Below are positions 26,467-34,266 of a stretch of DNA of 60,102 bases, in pieces. The stretch is from Streptomyces griseoluteus (GTDB lineage: Bacteria; Actinomycetota; Actinomycetes; Streptomycetales; Streptomycetaceae): the NCBI RefSeq assembly GCF_004784465.1, contig NZ_SRRU01000018.1, forward strand, positions 1 to 60,102, given 5' to 3'. The position numbers and the translations under genes are program-made. Within the stretch, counting starts at the first letter, position 1; the number at the start of each line of letters is the position of its first letter. Under the pieces are notes generated by a model that did no database searches, was not told the DNA's origin, and saw nothing but the letters and a program-made list of their open reading frames with translations.

Positions 26467-27564
26467 TCAGTTCCCTTCGGATAGCTCCCACAGGTACACG
26501 GACAACCGGTCCTTGGAGACCGTGTACCAGGTGCCAGCGCCGGCCGAGCGGGCGGGCCCGGACACAGGGAAGGGGTAGGAGATCTCCTCACGCAACGTCA
26601 TGCTGTCCGCATCGACGAGCCAGTGACGGGCAGAGCCATGCGAGGCATCGGACTCGGAGGTTCCGGCGACGATGGTGTTCTCATCCACGAAGGCTGCCTC
26701 GTAGTCCCAGTACACCCTGTCTGCGCCAGCGCTCCGAGGGTGGTGCGGCACGGTGTTCTGGGCGTCGAGCTTTCGCAGGTCCGAGCCATCCTCCACCTGC
26801 TGCAGAATGAGGGACCACTGCCCCATGGGAACGGTCAGGAGATGCTGGCCGGAAGGGCTCACGGCCACAAGGATCCGCTCGATGCCGATCTGTTCGACGG
26901 ACAGGTGCTGCCCGTCCCACCGTCCCCACAGCACAGGCGAACCTTCCTCACCCTCGCCGATGCTCAGTCCCATCTGTGCAGGGTCCGGGTGGGAAGTCTG
27001 TTCAGAACTTGAGGCCGCCGTCATGGTGTCCGCGTATCCCAGGACCCTTCCGTCCATGGCGTACAGTACCGCCCACACTTCCCGGTCATCCTGTGTGTCC
27101 TCAGAGCCGCTCAACGGGCCGCGGACGTGCGCCCAGACAAATCTGCCATCCGCGCTGAATGCGACTGAGCCGCTGTCGGCGTAGTAGTGATCCTCGTCGT
27201 CAGCGTATTCGTCGAACGATCGGTGCATCACAGAGCAACTGCCGTCCCCACAGCCATGCTGCACCTCCCACCGCGTCACCCCACTCGGCTCCGCCAGCTG
27301 TACCGCGTGCACGCCGGCGAACACCGCGGCATCACCTTGGGGCGACACCGTCACCGTTCCGAAATGACGCGGCCAGGGCGCCGGAAACCGGGCCTCCGAC
27401 CCTTGGCCTGCGCCACAGGCGCCCAAGCCGACAGCCACCACCTCCGCGTCACCGCGCTGCACGAGCGGCCAGCGCCCTGGCCACTGCAGCACTTGTGGAG
27501 CTTCCGCTGATGCCAGATCCAAAGAAGCGTCGGCGGTGGTAACGAGATGAGCGGTGGCGGTCAC
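26467..27564 (-). CDS. Beta-propeller-like cytosolic protein of unknown function
   Basis: A 365-residue acidic protein made of repeating beta-strand patterns that resemble WD40-type propeller blades: GTVTVSPQGDAAVFAGVHA, SGSVAFSADGRFVWAHVRGP, ILVAVSPSGQHLLTVPMG, and a final GTWYTVSKDRLSVYLWEL. There is no signal peptide or membrane helix. It lies convergent to the toxin-immunity pair and next to the duplicated toxin linker, so it belongs to the same accessory locus. Propeller proteins usually bind partners; its partner is unknown. Confidence 0.6.
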   Translation of the reverse strand: MTATAHLVTTADASLDLASAEAPQVLQWPGRWPLVQRGDAEVVAVGLGACGAGQGSEARFPAPWPRHFGTVTVSPQGDAAVFAGVHAVQLAEPSGVTRWEVQHGCGDGSCSVMHRSFDEYADDEDHYYADSGSVAFSADGRFVWAHVRGPLSGSEDTQDDREVWAVLYAMDGRVLGYADTMTAASSSEQTSHPDPAQMGLSIGEGEEGSPVLWGRWDGQHLSVEQIGIERILVAVSPSGQHLLTVPMGQWSLILQQVEDGSDLRKLDAQNTVPHHPRSAGADRVYWDYEAAFVDENTIVAGTSESDASHGSARHWLVDADSMTLREEISYPFPVSGPARSAGAGTWYTVSKDRLSVYLWELSEGN

Positions 27565-27720
27565 AGAAGCCTCCAGTCACAGATGACACACGATGCGAGC
27601 CTGATGCCCCTGCCACATGGGGAACGCCGACCTCACCAGGCGCACCTGATGCGAGGGTAACGACGACCTGCATCGCAGGCGTTCTGAGGGTGCGGATTCG
27701 GTCCCACGTTTCGACTGGCG

Positions 27721-28636
27721 CACGCGGTGAAGCACGTGGCGCACCGGGTCTACCACGCGGCCAAGTACGTCGCCCGCAAGGTCGTTCACGCGGTGAAGCA
27801 CGCGGCCCGCAAGGTGGTTCACCGGGTGAGGGACGTCTACCGCGCGACTGTGCGGGTGGTGCACCGTGTGTACCACTACACGGTCCGGCACGTCAGACGC
27901 GCGTATCACCGGGTGGTCCATGCGGTCCATTCCGCCTATCACAAGGTCTCGCACGCGGTGCATCGCGTGGTCCATGCGGTGAAGAAGGCGGCGCACAAGG
28001 TCGCGCACGCGGTGAAGAAGGCCGCGCACGCGGTTGCGCATGCGGCGAGGACGGCGTACCACGCCACGGTCAAGGCCGTGAAGTCGGCGGCGAAGTTCGC
28101 CAAGCACCACGCGGCGGCGATCACTTCGTTCGTGGTGTCGACGGCGGTGTTCGCGGGCTGTGAGGCCCTGACGGCGGGTGTCGGTTCCATCGGCTGCGCG
28201 GCGGCCGCGGGCGCCGCGGGCTCGCTGGTGGAACAGGGCTTCGCGTGTGCGGAGAACGGCGGGGACGACTGCAGCGCGGGTGCGTTCGCGGGTGCCGCGG
28301 TGACCGGCGCGGTTGCCGGCGCCGTGGGCGGGATCCTCGGCAAGATAGGCGGCTCCCTGCTGGCCAAGGCGGCCCCGAAGGCGATGAAGGTCGTCGGCGG
28401 CCTGTTCGGCAAGGGCGCGACGGAAGCCGGTGACGCCGCCGCGACGGACGCGACGGAAGAGGCGGCCTCGGCGGCGGAGTCCCAGGCGGCCAAGACCAGG
28501 TCGCAGTCACACTCGGACGAGGCGGGGCCGGCGGAGGAGTCCAGCGGCAGTTGCCCGAGGCAGAGGGGCGTGCCCCTGCCGCACAGCTTCACCGGCTCGA
28601 CCCGCGTGGTGATGGCCGACGGCACGACCAAGGAAG
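27721..28636 (+). pseudogene. Orphan duplicate of the Rhs toxin linker and HINT start
   Basis: This region repeats 23761-24646 at high identity: twelve 11-residue units, the Gly/Ala-rich hydrophobic stretch, the acidic spacer and the start of HINT (HSFTGSTRVVMADGTTK). The copy starts exactly at the first repeat unit, with no Rhs body upstream, and stops just after the HINT start. The acidic spacer differs and is longer. A frame of 315 residues is open from 27727, but there is no signal peptide and no toxin tip. It matches the orphan C-terminal modules seen in Rhs and CDI loci, where recombination can swap tips; here even the tip has been deleted. Confidence 0.85.
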
Positions 28637-28847
28637 GGTCAATCATCAGACGCTGCATGTCACCGCGATGCTGACTCGGGTCGCCCCCACGGTCTTGCAA
28701 GTCGAGCCCGAGCCGTACAGCGGCGTGTGAGTCACCGATGAGGCTTGCTATCCGCACGGCACGTCGGACCGAGACCTGCAGCGGGTGATCATCGAACTCG
28801 TCCAGAGCCCGGCGGATCAGGGCCACGATGTGCTCAGTTGAATCCAT
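28637..28847 (-). pseudogene. AbiTii-like protein, N-terminal fragment
   Basis: From ATG 28847 the minus-strand frame gives MDSTEHIVALIRRALDEFDD, then VSVRRAVRIASLIGDSHAAV, RLGLDLQDRGGDP and QRLMIDPS, at which point it runs into the antisense of the orphan toxin module. The helical start with SVRRAVRIAS resembles the AbiTii domain found in some phage-defence proteins; similarity is modest. The C-terminal part is deleted at the same junction that cut the toxin module. Confidence 0.5.
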
Positions 28848-29060
28848 CGGCCGAATGTAGTGGCAAGAGGCCCGCGGCACACCGACTGGTGTCCCGCTCG
28901 TTTCGCTGCAAGCGGGCACGGCAGTGCGCTGCCAGCAACCAACTGCTGCGTGACCTCGCCAGCCAGACGCTCGGGGAAGCGTACGGCCAGGACGTCGAGC
29001 GCGCCACGAGGGCCCCCGGTGAATCCTGCCGACCCGCCCGCGCACTGCTGCGCAATTAAA
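28848..29060. other. Intergenic segment left of the IS5-family element
   Basis: 213 bases with no recognisable gene, bordered by the AbiTii-like start on one side and TTAAA at the IS edge on the other. Confidence 0.35.
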
Positions 29061-29926
29061 GAGTGTTGCACAAGGCCGTGATCTAGCAGCCCGAAGCGGT
29101 GCTCTGTGCTTGACGGTCATGCGGCGAGGGCGAGGTTGTGCATGCGGGCCACCGCCTGGACTGCGTGATGGAGGCCGTCGCCGCGCTGCCGGCAGTCGCG
29201 GAGGATCTTGTAGTTCTTCATCCGGGAGAAGACGTGCTCGACGCGTGCGCGGACTTTGCGGTGAGCAGCGTTGTCCTCTTCCTCACCCTTCAGCAGCGCT
29301 CGTCCGGGACGTTTGCGATGCGGGATGACCAGACCGGTGTTGATGTAGGCGCCGTCGCCGAGCACAGTCACGCCGTGGCAGTGCTCGGCCAGACCGGAGT
29401 CCCGCCATGCCCTGGCATCCGCGGTGTTGCCAGGCACCGGCCGGGCGGCCGCGACCACGAGGCGCGTCTCCGCGTCAACGATGACCTGCACGTTTGCCGA
29501 GAACCGGTAGTTGCGGGAGGAGGCGCCCACGCCGCGGTCGCGGACCGGGATCAGGGTGCCGTCCACGATCCACATCCGGTCCGGGGCGTCGGCCGCGCGG
29601 GAGACCGGCTCGAGCGCGAGCAGCGGTCCCAGCCGCTGGATCACTCGGCAGACCGTGGAGGAGGAGACACCGAACAACGGGCCCAACTGCCGCATCGTCA
29701 GGTTCGTGCGGTAGTACACCGCGACCATCAAGACCCGCTCGCCCAGCGGCAACGACCACGGCCGGCCCCGCAAAGTGCCGTTGCCGCCCCGCTCCCGCAC
29801 CACCTTCAACAGACTCGAAAACTGCGTCATCCGCAGCCCCGTGAACGTCTCCACCCACACTCGCTCAGCACATAACACCGCCGCCATGCCTAGGAGATGC
29901 CCAGCTCACTGCCTTGTGCAACACCC
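29061..29926. mobile_element. Complete IS5-family insertion sequence
   Basis: Inverted ends GAGTGTTGCACAAGGC (29061-29076) and GCCTTGTGCAACACCC (29911-29926) match at all but one position. The 866-bp unit holds a single intact transposase. TTAAA lies outside the left end and TTTAAA outside the right, compatible with insertion at an A/T-rich short target, but the duplicated bases cannot be fixed. The end sequence is close to that of the MITE copies. Confidence 0.88.
29117..29887 (-). CDS. IS5-family DDE transposase
   Basis: The 256-residue protein is complete. An HTH region reads LTMRQLGPLFGVSSSTVCRV; catalytic residues lie in MWIVDGTLIPVRDRG (Asp), AARPVPGNTADARAW and VLGDGAYINTG (Asp), and RARVEHVFSRMKNYKILRD (Glu). 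It ends MHNLALAA. It is a clear relative of the transposase at 9421-10197 but its element has different ends. It may act on the MITE-like elements at 1-123 and 10900-11046; that is inference from end similarity. Confidence 0.92.
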   Translation of the reverse strand: MAAVLCAERVWVETFTGLRMTQFSSLLKVVRERGGNGTLRGRPWSLPLGERVLMVAVYYRTNLTMRQLGPLFGVSSSTVCRVIQRLGPLLALEPVSRAADAPDRMWIVDGTLIPVRDRGVGASSRNYRFSANVQVIVDAETRLVVAAARPVPGNTADARAWRDSGLAEHCHGVTVLGDGAYINTGLVIPHRKRPGRALLKGEEEDNAAHRKVRARVEHVFSRMKNYKILRDCRQRGDGLHHAVQAVARMHNLALAA

Positions 29927-29930
29927 TTTA

Positions 29931-29961
29931 AAGACTGTCCCGTAAATGATCTTTGAGTCGC
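29931..29961. repeat. Solo end of the CTGTCCCGTA-type IS
   Basis: AAGACTGTCCCGTAAATGATCTTTGAGTCG closely matches, split into its two halves AAGGGCTGTCCCGTA and TGATCTTTGACACG, the right end of the IS at 9390-10900. No partner end or transposase accompanies it. It sits directly beside the complete IS at 29061-29926. Confidence 0.75.
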
Positions 29962-30358
29962 CGGGAGTGGGGTCGGTCGCGGTGTGGTCCGCTCGCCTGT
30001 CTGCGACCTCTCGGGTTGGTGTCGGTGGTGGTGAGAGTCGGTGGTGCTGGTCTGGTGGTGTGCTGTGTCGACGCTGGTCAGCGAGGTGTTGGGGCGGGAT
30101 GGACACCGTGCCCAGGCGGTCCACCAGCTCCGCCTGGGTGAGGAGGACCGCGGCTCCCGCGTGGTCCTCCTGCGTGAGCGAGGCAGCGTCGACCACCTGG
30201 GCCGTGCCCTCGAGCAGGATCAGCCCGGCGTCGTCGTCCCGCGCGGGGAGCAGCTCTGCGACATGGGTTTCGTCGATCACGTGTCGGGCCTTCCGTTCGG
30301 CTACGGGTGCCCGGACATGCGGGGCGGCGGTGTGCCGGACCCGCTGCCCGGGGCGGGC
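29962..30358. other. Unassigned stretch with a possible gene fragment
   Basis: On the minus strand a frame below about 30280 reads MIDETHVAELLPARDDDAGL then ILLEGTAQVVDAASLTQEDH, which is coding-like, but it ends at the IS and I know no family for it. The remainder is Gly/Pro-rich low-complexity sequence. Confidence 0.3.
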
Positions 30359-30482
30359 GGGTGCCCGCGGGCCGGTGAGCCCGATCCTTCGCCGGGGGCG
30401 TGTGGGTGCCCGCGGGCCGGTGATCCCGATCCTTCGCCGGGGGCGTGCGGGTGCGCGCGGGCCGGTGATCCCGGCCCTCCAT
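30359..30482. repeat. 45-bp tandem repeat, about 2.7 units
   Basis: Units at 30359-30403 and 30404-30448 and a partial third unit to 30482 differ at a few positions. Each starts GGGTGCCCGCGGGCCGGTGA. The length is a multiple of three, so any frame through it is kept, but no gene is supported here. Confidence 0.85.
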
Positions 30483-30488
30483 GGGGTC

Positions 30489-30908
30489 TCACCCTGCCTG
30501 GTCGGTGTCCTTGTGCGCGCCCCAGCCGTGCCAGCGCTCGACCTCGACCCAGGCGCTGAACCGGGTGCGCCCCCGGTCCGGGTAGGGCCGTCCGGTGTAG
30601 TGCGTGGAGAGGCGGTCGATATCGGCCAGGCCCTTGTCCTCGTGTATGTCGGTCACCCGGCCGATGAGGGTGACGTGCGTGTACCAGTCGTCCCGGTCGA
30701 GGACGGTGAGGGACACCCGCGGGTCGCGGCGCAGGTGCTCCAGGCGGACCCGGCCCTCGTCCATGTTCAGGAGAACGCGGCCGTCCTCCCACAGGTACCA
30801 GGTGGGTGTGGTCACCGGGGCGCCGTCCTTGCGCAGGGTGGCTATCACGCACGGGTTGGGGTGACGCAGCATCTCTTCGGCCGCGGGCGGCAGCGGGGGC
30901 TTGGACAT
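30489..30908 (-). CDS. PPOX-class F420-dependent oxidoreductase (Rv1155-like)
   Basis: From ATG 30908, preceded by AGGAAGG, the 139-residue protein has the split-barrel flavin-binding pattern: PCVIATLRKDGAPVTTPTWY, VLLNMDEGRVRLEHLRRDPR, VSLTVLDRDDWYTHVTLIGR and IDRLSTHYTGRPYPDRGRT. Actinobacterial members of this group usually bind the deazaflavin F420 rather than FMN and reduce small electrophiles. The substrate is unknown. It lies beside remains of universal-stress, PPK2 and gap genes, a setting typical of redox-stress islands. Confidence 0.85.
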   Translation of the reverse strand: MSKPPLPPAAEEMLRHPNPCVIATLRKDGAPVTTPTWYLWEDGRVLLNMDEGRVRLEHLRRDPRVSLTVLDRDDWYTHVTLIGRVTDIHEDKGLADIDRLSTHYTGRPYPDRGRTRFSAWVEVERWHGWGAHKDTDQAG

Positions 30909-31006
30909 GGGGTTTCCTTCCTGTCTCCCTGTCGTTGGCCGCCGAGTTCCCTGAAACGGGGTGCGGCGCACCTCGCCGGAGCCGTCGGGCCACGTCCCGT
31001 GGCCGA

Positions 31007-31180
31007 CTACAGCTCGAATTCCAGGTCGAGCAGGTCGGTGAGTTCGACTTCGAGGCCCGTGGGCGCGGTGGCCGTTGTCGCGGAAGTAGACCTCGCCCAG
31101 GGCCTCGGCGGCGATCTGGCGTAGCTGGTCTTCGGTGGCGCCTTCTTCCTGGGCCGAGAAGAGGCGGGCAACGTGCTGCT
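31007..31180 (-). pseudogene. tpg: Telomere terminal protein Tpg, C-terminal fragment
   Basis: Read on the minus strand, the segment gives QHVARLFSAQEEGATEDQLR, QIAAEALGEVYFRDNGHRAHG and, after a shift of frame near 31065, GLEVELTDLLDLEFEL and a stop. This is the conserved C-terminus of Streptomyces Tpg, the protein covalently joined to the 5' ends of linear replicons. The rest of the gene is missing: the fragment ends at a junction with a universal-stress-protein fragment. A non-matching N-terminal Tpg fragment lies at 46303-46491. Confidence 0.8.
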
Positions 31181-31318
31181 GGACTCCTCGGCCGCGCCGA
31201 CCTGCTCGTGGTCGGAGCCCGGCGCGGCGAAGGCCACTACGGCCTGCAGCTCGGCCGCGTCGCGCACGCGGTGCTGCATCACTCCGCCTGCCCGGTCGCC
31301 GTCGTACAGCGGGCGTGA
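31176..31318 (+). pseudogene. Universal stress protein, C-terminal fragment
   Basis: The frame reads RAAGLLGRADLLVVGARRGE then GHYGLQLGRVAHAVLHHSAC and PVAVVQRA with a stop. The G-x2-G-x9-G-(S/T)-type ATP-binding tail of UspA domains is recognisable (GARRGEGHYGLQLGRVAHAV). Only about 45 residues remain of a 140-290-residue protein. It converges on ppk2 with 16 bases between stops. Confidence 0.78.
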
Positions 31319-31334
31319 GAGAGCAACCGGCAGC

Positions 31335-32138
31335 TCAGAGACTCGCCGCGTGGTCGGGGACGTAGGTCTGCAGATCACGCGGCGGGCGCTCGTAGCCGGT
31401 CGACGGCGGCCGGTGCGGTAGCTCAAGGACCGGCGGCGGCACGTCGTCGTACGGCAGGGATTCCAGCAGATGGGCGATCATGTTCAGCCGTGCGCGGCGT
31501 TTGTCGTCGCTCTCCACGACGTACCAAGGCGCCTCGGAGATGTCCGTATGGACCAGCATCTCGTCCTTGGCCCGCGAGTAGGCCTCCCAGCGGGTGATCG
31601 ACTCCAGGTCCATCGGCGAAAGCTTCCAGCGGCGCAGCGGATCCTCCAGGCGGCGCCGGAACCGCTCCTGCTGCTCGGTGTCGCTCACGGAGAACCAGTA
31701 CTTGCGCAGCAGGATCCCGGACTCGACCAGCATCCGTTCGAAGATCGGGCATTGTCTCAGGAAGAGTTGATACTCCTCCTTCGTGCAGAAGCCCATCACG
31801 TGCTCGACGCCAGCCCGGTTGTACCAGGACCGGTCGAACAGCACGATCTCCCCGGCGGCCGGCAGATGCTCGACGTACCGCTGGAAGTACCACTGGGTGC
31901 GCTCGCGCTCGGTCGGCTTCGGCAGGGCTGCGATCCGCGCGACCCGCGGATTGAGGTGCTCGGCGACCCGCTTAATGGTGCCGCCCTTGCCCGCCGCGTC
32001 CCGCCCCTCGAAGACCACGACCAGACGGGCGCCCTCCGCCCGCACCCACTCCTGCAGCTTCACCAACTCCATCTGCAGGCGGAGCAGCTCCTTCTCATAC
32101 ACGTCGCGCGGCACCTTCGCCGCCTTCTTACCGGCCAC
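31335..32138 (-). CDS. ppk2: Polyphosphate kinase 2
   Basis: The 267-residue protein carries Walker A (GRDAAGKGG, residues 45-53), Walker B (FDRSWYNRAG, from 101), the lid-type PTERERTQWYFQRYV and the conserved KLSPMDLESITRW. PPK2 enzymes move phosphate between polyphosphate and nucleotides. A single catalytic domain of this size fits the class I type. It starts at GTG 32138 with GGAGG upstream and is divergent from the broken gap gene, sharing a 75-bp control region. It appears intact. Confidence 0.93.
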   Translation of the reverse strand: MAGKKAAKVPRDVYEKELLRLQMELVKLQEWVRAEGARLVVVFEGRDAAGKGGTIKRVAEHLNPRVARIAALPKPTERERTQWYFQRYVEHLPAAGEIVLFDRSWYNRAGVEHVMGFCTKEEYQLFLRQCPIFERMLVESGILLRKYWFSVSDTEQQERFRRRLEDPLRRWKLSPMDLESITRWEAYSRAKDEMLVHTDISEAPWYVVESDDKRRARLNMIAHLLESLPYDDVPPPVLELPHRPPSTGYERPPRDLQTYVPDHAASL

Positions 32139-32213
32139 GCCGCCTCCAGTACCGACGACTCATCGAGTCACCCACGACCACGGTGGTCCCTGACTGTAAA
32201 GGAGTTCATCACC
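32139..32213. promoter_or_regulatory. Divergent control region between ppk2 and the gap remnant
   Basis: 75 bases separate the two start codons. AAAGGAG (32198-32204) is the ribosome binding site of the gap remnant and GGAGG that of ppk2. Promoters must lie here or overlap the coding ends; none could be assigned with confidence. Confidence 0.45.
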
Positions 32214-32910
32214 ATGACCGTACGTGTCGGCATCAACGGCTTCCGCCGCATCGGCCGCACCTATCTCCGCGCGGCCCTCGACCGCGCGGAAGCAGGCACC
32301 CAGGACGTCCACGTCGTAGCGATCAACGACATCACCCCGCCCGCCCCCTCGCCCACCTCCTGGAGTCGACTCCACGTTCGGACACATCGGACGCAAGGTC
32401 GTCCACGACGACCGCTCCCTCACCGTCGACGGCCGACGCATCGCCGTTACCGCCGAGCGTGACCCCGCGGCCCTGCACTGGTCCGACTACGGAGCCGACA
32501 TCGTCGTCGACTCCACCGGCCGCTTCCGCGACCGGATCATCTCGGCTGCCTCCTGCACCACCAATTGCCTCGCGCCGATGGCCAAGGTGCTCGACGACAC
32601 CTTCGACGCTCCGCACAAGGACCTGCGCCGGGCCCGAGCGGCGGCCCTGAGCATCATCCCGACGAGCACCGGTACCGCCCGCGCCGTCGGCCTCCTGCTG
32701 CCGGAGCTGGCCGGCGCTCTGGACGGGATCGCCCTCCGGGTACCCATGGAGGACGGCTCGCTCACCGACCTGACGATCGTGCTGAACCGCGAGGCCACGG
32801 CCGAAGAGATCAACGCGGCCTTCGCCGCGGCCGCCGACGGCCCGCTGAACGGCTTCCTGCGCGTCTCGACGGCGCCCATCGTCTCCCGCGACGTCATCGG
32901 CGACCGGTGT
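32214..32910 (+). pseudogene. gap: Glyceraldehyde-3-phosphate dehydrogenase, frameshifted and internally deleted
   Basis: It starts normally at ATG 32214 after AAAGGAG: MTVRVGINGFRRIGRTYLRA (the usual GFGRIGR has Arg for Gly). A shift near 32335 ends this frame early. Further on, HIGRKVVHDD-type sequence, ADIVVDSTGRFRDR, the catalytic SAASCTTNCLAPMAK, and IIPTSTGTARAVGLLLPELA are all readable. Pieces between FRDR and SAASC and after VLDDTFDA are deleted, removing roughly 60 residues or more. The last gap residues are in VSRDVIGD, after which an unrelated hydrolase tail follows. Inactive. Confidence 0.85.
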
Positions 32911-33108
32911 TCCGTGATCATGCTGAGCGGCGAGTACGACTACCTCACCACCCCCGAGGACGGGCGCCGGACGGCAGAGGCTATCCGCGGAGCGGAGTTC
33001 ATCGAGATGAAGGAGATCGGCCACTTCCCGATGAGCGAGAACCACCCGCGCTTCGCCCAATACCTGGGGCAGGCCCTGGAGCGGATCGAGAAGCGGACCG
33101 GCTCCTGA
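32911..33108 (+). pseudogene. Alpha/beta hydrolase C-terminal fragment fused in frame to gap
   Basis: Directly after the gap sequence the same frame continues SVIMLSGEYDYLTTPEDGRR, then AIRGAEFIEMKEIGHFPMSE and NHPRFAQYLGQALE. This is the end of an alpha/beta hydrolase: the Asp of GEYDYLTTPE and the His of GHFPMSEN correspond to the acid and base of the catalytic triad. The serine nucleophile part is absent. A frame from ATG 32578 would produce a 176-residue gap-hydrolase chimera, probably without activity. Confidence 0.75.
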
Positions 33109-33119
33109 GGCCACGGCGT

Positions 33120-33470
33120 ACGTCCGTGTCTCCCGCACCCACGTCGCCCAGACCCTGCACTTGCCTGCTGTGGTCGATCCCATGGACGACACCGGGATAA
33201 GTTTCGCCCGGGACGTCTGCCACGGCAGGAAGGGCACCATCCACCAGGCATACCAGGACGGGATGGAAGGCCAACTCGGCGCACTGCCTGGTCGTGAGCG
33301 CCGTGGTGCTCTGGACCACCCGGTATGTGAGGTGGCCCTTGTCCGCAGCGCTCTCGCATCCGCCCGGTTCGTCAGCCGGGTGACGGACCGGGGTCTGCCC
33401 GCGCCCCCGACTGTCGTGGACACGGTCGTGGTCGGGGCGACCACAGATCCGACCGGGCCGGCAGCATCCT
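33120..33470 (+). pseudogene. Tn3-family transposase, C-terminal fragment (second copy)
   Basis: Pieces in shifting frames match the Tn3 transposase end: QTLHLPAVVDPMDDTG, ARDVCHGRKGTIHQAYQDG, EGQLGALP and, after shifts, a tail like LVVDHVVVG. Relative to the copy at 2281-2580 it lacks the YRRQMNRQL segment. It is in the opposite orientation, 30 kb away. Dead. Confidence 0.72.
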
Positions 33471-33538
33471 GACGTCGTGAGGGAACACCCTGATGGCCGG
33501 GGGCCGTCCCGGACCCACTGGCTGGCTGTTCCTCTGCA

Positions 33539-34051
33539 TCAGCTGTTGGTGGCTGGTCGGGCGTCGCAGGGGGTGTTGTTGTTGCGGAGGCTGTGGGTGG
33601 TGTCGTTGAGTGGGTGGGAGCGCAGGTCGCCGGTGGTGCCGCCTTCGGGTGCGATGCAGACGTGCCGGCCGAAGTAGTGGTCCTTCTGGTAGATGCGGGC
33701 GGTGCGGCTGTTGTTGTTGATGGGGCTGGCCTTGGCGCGGAGGTAGTCGGGCAGGTGCGGCAGGGACCCGTCGACGGCGCGTCTGACGTGGGGCTGGCCG
33801 TTGAAGTTGGTGTCGGGGTAGATGCACACGCTCCCGCGCGGACACGCGATCTGGTCCCGGGCCACGGTGGGGGTACCCGCAGGGGTGGAGGTGTGGGCGG
33901 GGGAGAGGCCGGCCAGTGATGCGGCCAGGACGGTCGTGATGACGGCGGGGAGCGCGTGGTCGCTTCGGTGCGGAGGCGCTCCAGGCGCGGACCGCCATAC
34001 GCCCCTGACGCCGTACCGCGCAGCGAGCTCCGCGCCGTCCGCCCCTAACAC
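33539..34051 (-). CDS. Secreted peptidase-inhibitor family I36 protein
   Basis: The mature part has the I36 pattern: CPRGSVCIYPDTNFNGQPHV, then RTARIYQKDHYFGRHVC and LNDTTHSLRNNNTPCDARP, with two likely disulfide pairs and a beta-gamma-crystallin-like fold. The I36 type member is a Streptomyces metalloprotease inhibitor. A hydrophobic leader (LPAVITTVLAASLAGLSPAH) precedes it. GTG 34051 gives an unusually long N-terminal region before the leader, so the true start may be altered or the 5' end replaced. It is likely exported and cell-free. Confidence 0.68.
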   Translation of the reverse strand: MLGADGAELAARYGVRGVWRSAPGAPPHRSDHALPAVITTVLAASLAGLSPAHTSTPAGTPTVARDQIACPRGSVCIYPDTNFNGQPHVRRAVDGSLPHLPDYLRAKASPINNNSRTARIYQKDHYFGRHVCIAPEGGTTGDLRSHPLNDTTHSLRNNNTPCDARPATNS

Positions 34052-34266
34052 CGCTCAGTTCATCGGGTCCGCAGCGACGCGCCGTCAATTCGCGAGTGAG
34101 GAGGCGTCAGAGTGTCACCCAATAACCTATGGAAAGGGCGGTCCGTCGGAGAGGACGCGGCCGGCCGGTCGGAGCGCAGCCGGCGGTGCCGCCAACAGGG
34201 TTGAACGGACCGGCCCGGGCGGCCAGCCGTGGAAGAACCGCGGCCCCCGGCCGGTTGACTTCGGTC

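Noticed and set aside
30359..30482. A CRISPR-like array or Rep-binding iterons.
   Set aside because: No spacers, under three units, no cas or rep gene nearby.
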